From: DYJB01 sp963777165
GTDB lineage: Bacteria > Chloroflexota > Anaerolineae > Anaerolineales > E44-bin32
Reading direction: 5' to 3'
Assembly: GCA_963777165.1 (NCBI GenBank)
Contig: CAVZPO010000012.1
Span: 1 to 64,000 of the forward strand
DNA: 64,000 bases
Below the pieces are notes generated by a model. The model saw nothing but the letters and a program-made list of their open reading frames with translations. It made no database searches and was not told where the DNA came from. Both the position numbers and the translations under genes were made by a program. Each line of letters opens with the position of its first letter. Positions within the stretch are counted from its first letter, which is position 1. This document shows positions 35,884 through 45,375 of the stretch, piece by piece.

Positions 35884-36597
35884 ATGCCCGTCGTGACGGA
35901 TTGGGCACTCGAGCTCGACACAGATCAGGTCCTGCGCGGCCAGGGAGCCGACCCGGCGACGCTGCGTGCCAGACGGCCGGCACTGGTCGGGGTTGCGGAG
36001 CGCGCCCTGCAAGTCGGCACGCCGCTACTGCAGCCGCGCGTCGCCTATGAGCGGCTCGAGGCGCGCGGCCTGCGGCATGAAAGATTGAGCCTCGACGGCG
36101 GCGTGCTCCACGGCCCCCTAATCGCCCAGCATCTCGGCCGCGCCGAGCAGGTCGTCCTCATGGTGTGCACGATCGGGGATGCGCTGGAGGCGTGCGTCGC
36201 CCGCGAGATGGACGCCGATCCGGTTTTCGGTTTGGCGCTGGACGGGCTCGGCTCGGCGGCCGTCGAATCGCTCGCCGGCCTGGCCTGCAGCAGGATCGAG
36301 GGGCAGACGGCGGCGCGCGGCTGGCACGCCAGCCTGCCGCTCAGCCCAGGGATGGTCGGCTGGCCGGTGGTCGAGGGACAAGCCCAGATCTTCTCGCTGC
36401 TCGATCCCGCCCTGGCGGGCGTTCGCCTGACCGAGTCGGGCATGATGATCCCGCGCAAGTCGCTCTCGTTCGTCCTTGGACTGGGCGCGGACGTAGCCAG
36501 CGGCGCCAGCGCCTGCAGCGCTTGCAGCCTGAACGCCACCTGCCGTTACCAGGATCACTACCCTCCCGATCCGACGTCAGCCTTCACCGCGCCCTAG
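35884..36597 (+). CDS. Vitamin B12-dependent methyltransferase reactivation-domain protein
   Basis: The 237-residue protein looks like the free-standing relatives of the methionine synthase activation domain: LHGPLIAQHL, MVCTIGDALE, SLPLSPGMVGWPVVEGQAQI, and GVRLTESGMMIPRKSLSFVLG, which line the S-adenosylmethionine site in MetH. The C-terminus is CSACSLNATCRYQDHY, a CxxCx4C arrangement seen in proteins found with corrinoid methyltransferases. I infer that it helps restore oxidised corrinoid protein to the active state, or stores methyl groups. This supports a working corrinoid demethylase system in the island. Confidence 0.75.
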   Translation: MPVVTDWALELDTDQVLRGQGADPATLRARRPALVGVAERALQVGTPLLQPRVAYERLEARGLRHERLSLDGGVLHGPLIAQHLGRAEQVVLMVCTIGDALEACVAREMDADPVFGLALDGLGSAAVESLAGLACSRIEGQTAARGWHASLPLSPGMVGWPVVEGQAQIFSLLDPALAGVRLTESGMMIPRKSLSFVLGLGADVASGASACSACSLNATCRYQDHYPPDPTSAFTAP

Positions 36598-36620
36598 CCG
36601 ACGATCCCACGGGAGATCGC

Positions 36621-37451
36621 ATGCCCTCGGTTGTGCTCGCCCTGACCGCCCACCCTGACGACGCCGAGTTCTTTGCTGGCGGTACGCTCGCCGGGATGAT
36701 CGCCGCCGGCGCCCGGGCACACATCCTGGTGGCGACCGACGGACGGCGAGGCTCCTTCGAGCTCAGCAGCTCAGAGCTGGCTGGATTCCGCGCCGAGGAG
36801 GGCCGGCGCGCTGCCACGGCTCTGGGTGCCGAACCTCCCATCCTGCTCGGATACCCCGACCTCGAACTCGACACCCTGCCCGCCGGCATTTTGCGCGAGG
36901 CGTTCCTGCGCGCGATTCGCACGCTCCGTCCTGACGTGGTGATCGCCGAGGATCCATTCGCACCTTATGATCCGCATCCGGATCATCGAGCCGTGGCCTG
37001 GGCGGCATCGGACGCGCTGGCCTTCTCGCACCTTCCGCTCATGCATCCTGAGCATGCCGAACAAGGGCTGGAGCCGCATTTCGTCGCCGAGAAGTACTTC
37101 TACTCCGAGCACCTGCCGAGCACCAACCGCGTCGTCGACATTACTCACACGCTGGCGGCGAAGCTCAGGGCGCTGGGCGAACACAGGACGCAGGTGACCT
37201 TCCTGGTCGAGGACGTGATGCGTCAGGCGCGGTCGGCGGGCCTGGATGTTGGGGCAGTTCTTGGCTCCATGGCCGATGAGCCGATGCTGGCACTGGAGTG
37301 GGCGCTTCGAGCGCAAGCCGCCGAAGTCGGCGCGCGCATCGGCGTCGCCTATGGAGAAGCCTTCCGTTACGTGCGCTTCCACCCGATCGTCGAGAGCCTG
37401 CTGACAGCGCAGGCCGGCGCGCAGGCATCCGGGGACCAGACTGCCGGCTGA
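36621..37451 (+). CDS. PIG-L-family deacetylase
   Basis: The 276-residue enzyme has the zinc signature AHPDDAEF at residues 10-17 and HPDH near 118, as in GlcNAc-PI deacetylase, MshB and BshB. It removes an acetyl (or other acyl) group from an amino sugar-like compound. An amino-sugar link would fit the aminotransferase and sugar-isomerase genes upstream. It is followed after 16 bases by an MFS transporter. Confidence 0.9.
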   Translation: MPSVVLALTAHPDDAEFFAGGTLAGMIAAGARAHILVATDGRRGSFELSSSELAGFRAEEGRRAATALGAEPPILLGYPDLELDTLPAGILREAFLRAIRTLRPDVVIAEDPFAPYDPHPDHRAVAWAASDALAFSHLPLMHPEHAEQGLEPHFVAEKYFYSEHLPSTNRVVDITHTLAAKLRALGEHRTQVTFLVEDVMRQARSAGLDVGAVLGSMADEPMLALEWALRAQAAEVGARIGVAYGEAFRYVRFHPIVESLLTAQAGAQASGDQTAG

Positions 37452-37467
37452 AGATGTGGAGGGACGC

Positions 37468-38773
37468 GTGAGCAGACCATCCCGCTATCGTTGGTTCGTG
37501 GTGCTCGTGTTCTTCTTCTTCATGCTCCTGCATCAGACCGACCAGTTGATGATCGGCTCGATGCAGGTGCCGGTCATGAAAGAGTTCGCGCTGAGCGACA
37601 CGCAGTGGGGGCTGATCAACACCGGGGCGTTGGTCGTCGCCATGCTCCTCTATCCGGTCTGGGGCTATCTGTACGACCGTTACGCCCGCGCCAGAACTCC
37701 TGGCGCTGGCGTCCTTCATCTGGGGCGCCACGACCTGGATGAGCGCCGTCGTCCGCACGTACCCGGCCTTCCTGGTGACGCGCTCGTCGACCGGGATCGA
37801 CAACTCGTCCTACCCGGGGCTGTATTCGCTCGTGGCAGACTACTTCCCGCCGTCGATCCGCGGCCGGGTCTACGGTCTGCTCCAGCTCGCCCAGCCCCTG
37901 GGGTATCTGCTGGGCATGATCCTGGCGCTGATGGTCGCCCCGTTGATTGGCGGCTGGCGCGCGGTCTTCTACCTGACCGGTTCGCTCGGTCTGGTGATCG
38001 CCGTGGTGATCTTCTTCGGCGTGCGCGAGGTGCCGCGCGGCCGGGCGGAGCCCGAGCTCGAGGGCGTGGAGGAGCTGCGCCAGTTCCGATTCTCGTGGGC
38101 CGAGGCCCGGCAGGCCGTGAAGAAGCGGACGATGTGGTTCCTGTTCGCGCAGGGCTTCGCCGGTGTGTTTCCGTGGAACGTGATCACCTTCTTCTTCTTC
38201 GGCTACCTGGTCCGCGAACGCGGCTACGACAACGACTCGGTGCTCTTCACGATGGCGCCGGTGATTCTGATCCTGGCCGCAGGGTACTTCGTGGGGGGCG
38301 CCCTCGGGGACTTGCTGTTCAAGCGCACGCTGCGAGGCCGTGTGATGGTCTCGTCGGCCGGCGTGCTGCTCGGCGCCGTGTTCCTGTTCCTCGCCATCCG
38401 CACGCCGATCGAGGCGCGCACGACGTTCTTCGTCTATATGTGCCTGACCGCCATCTTCATGCCGATGTCTTCGGCCAACGTGATCGCCACGATCTACGAT
38501 GTCACCCTGCCCGAGGTCCGCAGCACGACGATGGCGATCGAGTACTTCGTCGAGAACTCCGGTGCGGCGTTGGCACCACTGCTGACCGGGATTATTGCCG
38601 ACGCCGTGAACCTGGAGACCGCCATCCTATCGATCTCGATCACCGCCTGGCTGTTGTGCTTCGTCATTTACCTCGGGGCGCTGGCCGTCGTTCCGCAGGA
38701 TATCCTGGCCCTACGCGCCCAACTGCACCAGCGTGCGGACGCGCAGCGTTCGGCGCCCCCGCATCCGGGGTGA
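37468..38773 (+). CDS. MFS transporter, frameshifted
   Basis: About 434 residues and 12 hydrophobic segments of the major facilitator superfamily. The N-terminus SRYRWFVVLVFFFFMLLHQTD and SDTQWGLINTGALVVAMLLYP is followed by the A-like loop GYLYDRYARA. The frame breaks at about 37688 and continues LLALASFIWGATTWMSAVVRT in another forward frame to 38773. GTG at 37468 follows GGAGGG. The substrate is unknown; the neighbours (deacetylase, GH4, sugar kinase) suggest a sugar or acid. Confidence 0.83.
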
Positions 38774-38801
38774 GCCCGGGGAGGGAGGTCCTCGACAACC
38801 G

Positions 38802-40163
38802 ATGAAGATCGCCATCCTGGGCGCAGGTGGCATGCGCTTGCCGCTGCTGTATGCGGCGCTGATCGACCGCGCCGACGCCCTCGGCCTCGACGCCCTGGCG
38901 CTGATGGACATTGACGCCGATCGACTGGCGCTGATGCTGGCCGTGGCGCGTGCTCAAGGCGGAACAGCGCCGCCCAAACTTCGGGTGCTTCCGACGGTCG
39001 ATCTCGACCAGGCGTTGGACGGCGCCACCTTCGTCGTCACGACGTTTCGCGTCGGCGACATGCCGGGTCGCGTGGCGGACGAGCGCATCCCCCTGGCGCA
39101 TGGCCTGCTGGGACAGGAGACCACCGGCGCAGGCGGGTTCGCCATGGCGATGCGAACGATCCCGGTGCTCCGACAGGTGATCGAGCGCATGCGCCGCCTG
39201 TGTCCCGACGCCTGGTTGGTCAACTTCGCCAACCCCTCCGGGCTGCTGGCCGAAGCGGCGCGCGCCGCGGGTTGGGAGCGCAGCGTCGGGATTTGCGATG
39301 CCCCATCGACCATGCAGCGCCTCGCCGCCCACCTGCTCGATGTGCAGGCTTCAGAGGTCTACCTCGACTACTTCGGACTGAATCACCTCGGGTGGGTTCG
39401 CCGCGTGCTGCACCGAGGAGAGAACTACCTCCCGACGTTTCTGAGTATGATCCGCGCCGCCGGCGGGTTCCCCGGGCTCCCCTTCGAGCCGGATCTACTC
39501 TCCACCCTGGGGATGATCCCCAACGAGTACCTGGTGTACTACTACTATGCCCACCGGACCCTCGAGGAACAGCGGGGCTCGCCTCAAACGCGCGGCGAGT
39601 TCCTGCTCGAGCTGAACGCCGGGCTGCTGGGCGACCTTGCCCGGCTGCACGCGGCAGGGGAGACCGCCGGCATGGTTGATCGGTATCAGGCGTACCTCGC
39701 CCGCCGAAGTGAGACGTACGGTCGCCGGGCCGAGGGATCCGAGGGGCAGACATTCCTGCTCACCGGGATGGATTCGGGCGACGGCGGAGGCTATGCCGAT
39801 GTGGCCCTCGACCTGATCGAGGCCCTGCAGGGCCGAAGCCAACAGGTCATGATTCTCAACGTGCCTAACCAGGGCGCAGTGCAGGGCATGTCGGCGGACG
39901 ACGTGGTGGAGATCCCGGTCCTTGTGACAGCCAACGCGCTGCACCCCTTGGCGGTCGGGGAGATTCCCAGCCACGCCCTGGGGCTGATGCAGCGGGTGAA
40001 AGCCTATGAGCGGTTGACGATCGAGGCGGCGGTCGAAGGTTCGATGGGCAAGGCGCTCCAGGCTCTCACGTTGCATCCCTTGGTCGCCGATGCGGGAAAG
40101 GCCCGGCTGGTTCTGGACGACTTCCGCCGCGAGCACGCGGCGACCTTCCCGCGCTTGCAGTAG
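38802..40163 (+). CDS. Glycoside hydrolase family 4 (NAD- and Mn-dependent glycosidase)
   Basis: The 453-residue protein begins with the NAD fold MKIAILGAGGMRLPLL and has NFANPSG near 140, the Mn ligand cysteine in GICDAPSTM and the paired histidine in YFGLNHLGW. GH4 enzymes cleave alpha- or beta-glycosides, often 6-phosphorylated, by a redox-elimination mechanism. No PTS gene is present, so the donor may be a non-phosphorylated glycoside such as an alpha-galactoside or glucuronide. The preceding MFS and following PfkB kinase suggest one sugar operon. Confidence 0.92.
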   Translation: MKIAILGAGGMRLPLLYAALIDRADALGLDALALMDIDADRLALMLAVARAQGGTAPPKLRVLPTVDLDQALDGATFVVTTFRVGDMPGRVADERIPLAHGLLGQETTGAGGFAMAMRTIPVLRQVIERMRRLCPDAWLVNFANPSGLLAEAARAAGWERSVGICDAPSTMQRLAAHLLDVQASEVYLDYFGLNHLGWVRRVLHRGENYLPTFLSMIRAAGGFPGLPFEPDLLSTLGMIPNEYLVYYYYAHRTLEEQRGSPQTRGEFLLELNAGLLGDLARLHAAGETAGMVDRYQAYLARRSETYGRRAEGSEGQTFLLTGMDSGDGGGYADVALDLIEALQGRSQQVMILNVPNQGAVQGMSADDVVEIPVLVTANALHPLAVGEIPSHALGLMQRVKAYERLTIEAAVEGSMGKALQALTLHPLVADAGKARLVLDDFRREHAATFPRLQ

Positions 40164-40221
40164 GGCGGCGGCGCATGAGGCTGGCCAACGCGAGGCCACG
40201 ATGGCTTCCGTCGGAGCGTCA

Positions 40222-41169
40222 ATGAACGATGAGTTCGACGTCCTGGTCGTTGGCGACTATTGCCTCGACCTGATCTTCACCGGCCTGCCGTCGCTTCCCG
40301 AGCTCGGCCAGGAAGTTGTGGCTTCCGGTTTTGAGCAAGTCCCGGGTGGCGCCTACAACACCGCCATCGCCCTGCATCGTCTGGGCGTGCGCGTCGTATG
40401 GGCGACAGATTTTGGCACGGACGCTTACAGCCAGTTCGTACTCGGCCGCGCCCGCGCCGAGGAACTCGACGAGCGCGGATTCGTCCACCACAAACGTCCG
40501 CTGCGCAACCTGACCGTTGCCGCCTCCCTCCCCCAGGACCGCGCCTTCCTTGCCTACTACGATCCGGCGCCCGCGCTCCCGGCGGCGGCGAAGGCTCTAG
40601 CCACGCTCCGGGCTCGCGTGCTCTACATCCCCGGCCTGTACGCCGGCCCCTTGCTGGACGCCGCCTTGCTGGTGGTGCGGGCGAAGCACATGTCGGTCGT
40701 CATGGACGGCAACTCCTACGCGATCGCCCGCATTGGCTCTCCACGCCTGCGGCGGGCCCTTGGCGCCGTGGACGTCCTGACGCCCAACGCGGCCGAGGCC
40801 TTCCAGCTGACGGGGGAAGTCGATCTGATTCGCGCCCTGCGCGTGCTGGGCGAGCGGACGCGCTGCGTCGTGATCAAGGACGGCGGCGGCGGGGCCTATG
40901 GACTCGAATCGGGAGTGGTCATCCATTCGCCCGCCCTGCCAGTCACCCCGCTGGACACGACCGGGGCGGGTGACGTATTCGATGCCGGTTTCCTGGCCGC
41001 CCGGCTTGAAGGGCGGTCGCTGGCGGATTGCCTTGCGTGGGGAAACGTCGTCGGAGGCTTGTCGACCCTCGGCGCCGGCGGCACGGGACGCATCGTCACG
41101 CGCGCCGACGTCGAAGCGCGGCTCAGGGCTTCCTTCGCAGGCGCGCCCCACGTCGCCCGCCGGGGGTGA
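40222..41169 (+). CDS. PfkB-family carbohydrate kinase
   Basis: The 315-residue kinase has the glycine-rich N-terminal signature (VPGGAYNTAIALHRLG) and the C-terminal DTTGAGDVFDAGF near residue 244, whose Asp is the catalytic base. It phosphorylates a sugar or nucleoside. The ATG at 40222 (MNDEFDVLVVGDYCLDL) follows GGAGCG and begins the fold; the ATG at 40201 is less well placed. It lies 58 bases after GH4 and probably phosphorylates the released sugar. Confidence 0.9.
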   Translation: MNDEFDVLVVGDYCLDLIFTGLPSLPELGQEVVASGFEQVPGGAYNTAIALHRLGVRVVWATDFGTDAYSQFVLGRARAEELDERGFVHHKRPLRNLTVAASLPQDRAFLAYYDPAPALPAAAKALATLRARVLYIPGLYAGPLLDAALLVVRAKHMSVVMDGNSYAIARIGSPRLRRALGAVDVLTPNAAEAFQLTGEVDLIRALRVLGERTRCVVIKDGGGGAYGLESGVVIHSPALPVTPLDTTGAGDVFDAGFLAARLEGRSLADCLAWGNVVGGLSTLGAGGTGRIVTRADVEARLRASFAGAPHVARRG

Positions 41170-41230
41170 CCCGCTCGTCCCAGCCGTGACTCCGGGCCGG
41201 ACGTTCCGTCGGACGGCCGCGCCGATCCGC

Positions 41231-42124
41231 TTGAAGCCGGGTCCGAGGACCTCGGCGCGCCGGGGACATCGGATCCCCAGGGAGGCCGCCACGCAGATCC
41301 ATCATCTCAACTGCGGGACGATGCACCCGTACGGCCTTCCGGCCCGCGACTCCACCGGCGGCTTCCTGCGTCGCGGATACGGCGTCATTCACTGTCTGCT
41401 CGTCGACACCGGCGACGGGTTGGCGCTCGTCGACACCGGCTGGGGGCTGCGAGACTGCACGAACCCGAGTTCGGCGGTCCGTCAGTTCGCCGACATCGTC
41501 GGCAGCCCGCGCGACGTCACCGAAACGGCCGTCCGGCAAGCGGCACGGCTGGGTTATGATCCCGCAGACGTCCGGCACGTCTTCTTGACGCATCTGCATC
41601 TGGATCATGCCGGCGGGCTACCGGACTTTCCGGACGCGGCCGTCCACGCCAGCGCGCGCGAGATCGACGCCAGCCGGCATCCGCGGTCGCTGGTCGAATG
41701 GCGCGCCTACCGGCCGGAGCATTGGGCGCACGGGCCACGCTGGCTGCCGGTGGACGCCTTCGACGGACTGTGGTTCGGGATCCCTTCCAGCGCTCCGTTG
41801 CCGATCGGACAAACCGAGTTCGTCCTGATCCCTCTTCCGGGCCACACGCGCGGCCATTGCGCCGTCGGCGTGCGCGTGGGCGACACCTGGCTGCTGCACT
41901 GCGGCGATGCTTACGTGTACCATCGCCAGGTCGATCCGGTCCAGCCATATGCCCACCCCAGCGGGAGGTTGATGGAGGGCCTCTTGACCTGGGGGTTCAA
42001 GATCCCGCGCCGCCATTGGGAGACTCTGCGCGGGCTGCGGAGGGCCCAGGGCGAGCGGGTGCGGACTTTCTGCTCGCACGATGGGCACGAATTCGAAGCT
42101 ATGGCCGATAATTCCGGTGCCTGA
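41231..42124 (+). CDS. MBL-fold metallohydrolase (lactonase-like), start uncertain
   Basis: The metallo-beta-lactamase signature HLHLDHAGGL and the later metal ligands GHTRGHC, HCGDAY and CSHDGHEF are all present, as in quorum-quenching lactonases and similar hydrolases. About 278-298 residues. The best ribosome site (AGGGAGG) is followed at the right distance by an ACG at 41291, directly before the conserved TQIHHLNCGT, with no ATG/GTG. I list the in-frame TTG at 41231 as a conventional start, but the ACG site is the better-placed one. A mutated or misread ATG is likely. Confidence 0.8.
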   Translation: MKPGPRTSARRGHRIPREAATQIHHLNCGTMHPYGLPARDSTGGFLRRGYGVIHCLLVDTGDGLALVDTGWGLRDCTNPSSAVRQFADIVGSPRDVTETAVRQAARLGYDPADVRHVFLTHLHLDHAGGLPDFPDAAVHASAREIDASRHPRSLVEWRAYRPEHWAHGPRWLPVDAFDGLWFGIPSSAPLPIGQTEFVLIPLPGHTRGHCAVGVRVGDTWLLHCGDAYVYHRQVDPVQPYAHPSGRLMEGLLTWGFKIPRRHWETLRGLRRAQGERVRTFCSHDGHEFEAMADNSGA

Positions 42125-42301
42125 GACGGTTTTCAGCAGCGCCCCCCACCCGGGCTTTGTCTTCGCTTGGAGCCCAGCCCGGAGAGCCCCGGGGCAGGAC
42201 GGTAGTCATCGTAACCTTTGCCGTCGGGGGGCGACAGAGACTGAAGGGCCGGCCGACTTGATGCGCGAAGCGCCACCCAGTCCGAGATCTGGAGCTGCCC
42301 G

Positions 42302-42799
42302 ATGAAACGAGGCTGTGGCTTCACCCTTGCCATGGTCGCCGGGATCGGCCTCATTGCGCTGATCGCCGGCGGGGCGGCATTTCAGAAGATCAACGAGCAG
42401 CCGTGGTTCTGCAATACCTGCCACGAGATGAACTTCCATTACGCTTCCTGGCAGGCCTCCACCCACGGGCCGGAAGCTCGCTGCCTCGACTGCCACGCGT
42501 CGCCCGGCGTGCGAGGATTCATCGAGGAGAAAGTCCGCGGCGCCGAACAGCTCAATGACGTCCGCTCTCAAGTCAGGTGCCATGCCTGCCCACGCGGCGC
42601 GCATTGCCACCCGGCTCGGGCCATGTCACAGATCCGGTCCGGACCGTCTGGACCGCCGCATCTCAAGTTCGGCGTGCGCATGTCGATTTCCGCGCACTGC
42701 GTATCCACGGCCCGGGGAGCCTGCGCCGCCACATTGCCGTCCGCGTCACAGCCGGTCGGCTGCACGGGCCAGCGCCTGCCGCATGCCAACCCAGCGTGA
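42302..42799 (+). pseudogene. Truncated NapC/NirT-type multiheme cytochrome c
   Basis: The start MKRGCGFTLAMVAGIGLIAL is a membrane anchor as in NapC/NirT/NrfH quinol dehydrogenases. Two heme-binding motifs follow, CNTCHEM and CLDCHA, with FIEEKVRGAEQL typical of the family. After about residue 95 the expected third and fourth CxxCH motifs are missing (VRCHACPRGAHCHPA is a poor remnant), and the rest is unlike a cytochrome. A copy of the GH31 5' end lies in this tail. I read it as a gene cut short by a rearrangement. Confidence 0.65.
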
Positions 42800-42809
42800 A
42801 CTCGCCTTC

Positions 42810-45221
42810 ATGATCGCCGAACAGATCCTGACGTCCGCATCTCAAGTTCGGGTGCGCATGCTTGCCCCGCGCGCACTGCGCATTACCCACGCTGCGCCCG
42901 ATGCGGCCGCGTTCCCGCCCGATCCCCCGTGGTTGGCGGACATCCTGAGCGACCCGGTAACTCCTGACACGAGCGAGAGCGCCTGCGCACGGGCGCGAGA
43001 ATACGCCCCGGCGAGCCTTCATTTCCCCCGGACCCCGCCTGGCTCGCGATGTCTCCTCCCGGAACCTCAGCGAATGACCGGGGGCTCCGCGATCGTGCGC
43101 AGGCGTCTGCACGTGCTGCGGCCGGATGGGAGCGTGGCCTTTGCCGAGTCGCGCCCGCCGGACTTGCGCCGCGGCGTGCGGTTGGCGTTCCAGCTTGCCG
43201 AGGACGAACAACTCTACGGATGGGGCGAGCAGTTCGGTGCCTTCGCCCGAACCCGCGGCCGGCTGTGGCTGCATGCCGTCAATACGCCCTCGATCCTCCA
43301 ACGCCACCGCAGTTACTCGGCCGTCCCGTTCTTCCTCAGCCGGAGGGGGTACGGCGTGCTGCTGTTGAACGCCTCCTCTTCGCGTTGGCGCATCGACCCT
43401 CGCCGGCGAACGCTGTCCGTCGAAGCCCGTGGCGGCACGGCGGACTACCTCGTCATCCTGGGTGCGACACCGAAGGAGATCCTGACCACCTACACCGAGC
43501 TCACCGGGCGGCCGCCGCTGCTGCCGCGCTGGGCGTTCGGGCTGTGGGGCACCGGGTATCCTCAGGAGCCTCAGGACCGCGTCCTTGAGCTGGCGCGCCA
43601 GCACCGGCAGCATGACATCCCGCTGGACGTGATCATCCTTGATTACCACTGGGAGCAGGCGTTTCACAATTTCCGGTGGCGCCGTTCGCTCTTCCCCGAT
43701 CCAGACCGGCTGATCGCCGAGCTGGGCAAGCTCGGTGTCCGCCTGGGATTGATCCTGACCCCGTTCATGAATCATGACAACCTTCGAATCACGAAGCGCG
43801 TTCTGAACTGGCGGCTGCGCAACCTGCCGCCCGGCGAGGAACGCGCCGATGAACGCGCCTTGCCCGAGTATGACGAGTGCCGCGAGATGGGATTCTTCAG
43901 CCACCCGCGCGCCTGGTGGTGGTTTGGGCGAGGCGGGATGTTGGATTTCACCAACCCCAGGGCGGTGAAATGGTGGGCGGACAAGCTGGCGCCGCTGCTC
44001 CGCCAGGGGATCGCCTTCTTCAAGAATGACGACGGCGAATACCTGCCGGACTCCGCCCGCAGCGCGCGGTCGGTGCCGGGCCCCGAACACCACAACCTGT
44101 ACGGGTTCTACTACGGCAGGGCCACCTACGAAGCGCTGCAAGCCTTCGACGACCGACGGCCCCTGGTCTATGCTCGGTCAGTTTGGGCCGGCTCTCAGCG
44201 CTATCCGGCGCTCTTCCTCGGCGATCAGACACCGTCATTCCATCATATGCGCGCCACGCTCCGCGCCGGTCTCAACCTGGGGCTGGCCGGCTTCGCCTAC
44301 TGGACCGCCGATGTGTTCGGCCTGGATGGCCGCACCACCCCAGAGACGCACATCCGCTATGCCCAATGGGCGATGTTCAACCCGATCGCCCGCTACTTCT
44401 GGCGCCCGGCGGCGATCGATCCCACCCGATTCCCGTGGTCCCACGGGGAGGATGCCGAAGCCAACTTCCGCCGCCTGACCCACCTGCGTTACCGGCTGCT
44501 CCCCTACTACGCCCAACTGGCCTGGGAGGCGCACCTCACCGGCGTGCCGCTTCTGCGCCCGATGATGCTCGAGTTCCCCGACGACCCGCGCTTCAACGCC
44601 ACCGAAGACCAACTGATGATCGGGGACTGCCTGCTGCTGGCGCCTGTCCTTCACGCCCGTGCCCGCGAAAAGTCCGTCGTGCTGCCGGACGGCGTGTGGC
44701 ACGACTTCTGGACTCCGCAATCCTGGGCAGGAGGGAAGCGAGTCTCAGTCCCGGCGCCGCTGGATCGCGTGCCCCTGTTGGTGCGCGGGGGTTCGATCCT
44801 GCCGCTGGGGCCGGCTGCCAGCTCGATCCCTGACGTCCACACATTCCAAGAGCTCGAGCTCCACCTATGGCCGCCCTATCGCGGCACGCGGGTCTTTCGT
44901 GAGGAAGACGGACGGACGCGCGGTTACCTGGATGGCCAATCCGCCACCACCCGAATCGAGGTCGGCTCCGAAGGCGAAGAAGTTAAGCTGCGCGTCTACC
45001 CGGCGGATGGGGCGTATCCTGATCTGCCGGCCGAGCGAAGGTGGCGAGTCGTCCTGCATCGAGCCATCGCCTGCGGTGAGGCGCGAGTCGACGGCCGGCA
45101 GGCATGGGCGACGCCCGGGCAGACCGGCGAAACGCTGGAGCTTCCGTTGTCCTTCCGCACTCAGGACGGCTGTGTGCTGGAGATTCCGGGGATCCGGGGC
45201 ATGGAGCCGGAGGCGGCGTGA
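42810..45221 (+). CDS. Glycoside hydrolase family 31 (alpha-glucosidase/alpha-xylosidase-like)
   Basis: The 803-residue protein has the GH31 layout: an N-terminal sandwich (VRVRMLAPRALRITHAAP), QLYGWGEQFGAF, and a TIM barrel with RWAFGLWGTGYPQEP, DVIILDYHWEQA and the nucleophile region FFKNDDGEYLPD. The acid/base region is FLGDQTPSFHHMRATLRAGL. C-terminal beta domains follow. It hydrolyses terminal alpha-linked sugars. No signal peptide is seen. The start is uncertain: the ATG at 42783 is also in frame, and neither has a good ribosome site. Confidence 0.9.
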   Translation: MIAEQILTSASQVRVRMLAPRALRITHAAPDAAAFPPDPPWLADILSDPVTPDTSESACARAREYAPASLHFPRTPPGSRCLLPEPQRMTGGSAIVRRRLHVLRPDGSVAFAESRPPDLRRGVRLAFQLAEDEQLYGWGEQFGAFARTRGRLWLHAVNTPSILQRHRSYSAVPFFLSRRGYGVLLLNASSSRWRIDPRRRTLSVEARGGTADYLVILGATPKEILTTYTELTGRPPLLPRWAFGLWGTGYPQEPQDRVLELARQHRQHDIPLDVIILDYHWEQAFHNFRWRRSLFPDPDRLIAELGKLGVRLGLILTPFMNHDNLRITKRVLNWRLRNLPPGEERADERALPEYDECREMGFFSHPRAWWWFGRGGMLDFTNPRAVKWWADKLAPLLRQGIAFFKNDDGEYLPDSARSARSVPGPEHHNLYGFYYGRATYEALQAFDDRRPLVYARSVWAGSQRYPALFLGDQTPSFHHMRATLRAGLNLGLAGFAYWTADVFGLDGRTTPETHIRYAQWAMFNPIARYFWRPAAIDPTRFPWSHGEDAEANFRRLTHLRYRLLPYYAQLAWEAHLTGVPLLRPMMLEFPDDPRFNATEDQLMIGDCLLLAPVLHARAREKSVVLPDGVWHDFWTPQSWAGGKRVSVPAPLDRVPLLVRGGSILPLGPAASSIPDVHTFQELELHLWPPYRGTRVFREEDGRTRGYLDGQSATTRIEVGSEGEEVKLRVYPADGAYPDLPAERRWRVVLHRAIACGEARVDGRQAWATPGQTGETLELPLSFRTQDGCVLEIPGIRGMEPEAA

Positions 45222-45375
45222 GGGCGAAACCCATCCAGGGACCGGGCCCCCACCCCGCAAACAGGGGCGAGAACAACTTCAGTGACCGTCTGGACAAATC
45301 CAGGTCGCCACGCTCGCCAGGGACCCTACCCACGTTGGCATTGGCTCTCGAGTTGACCCACCAGAGGCGTCGTCG

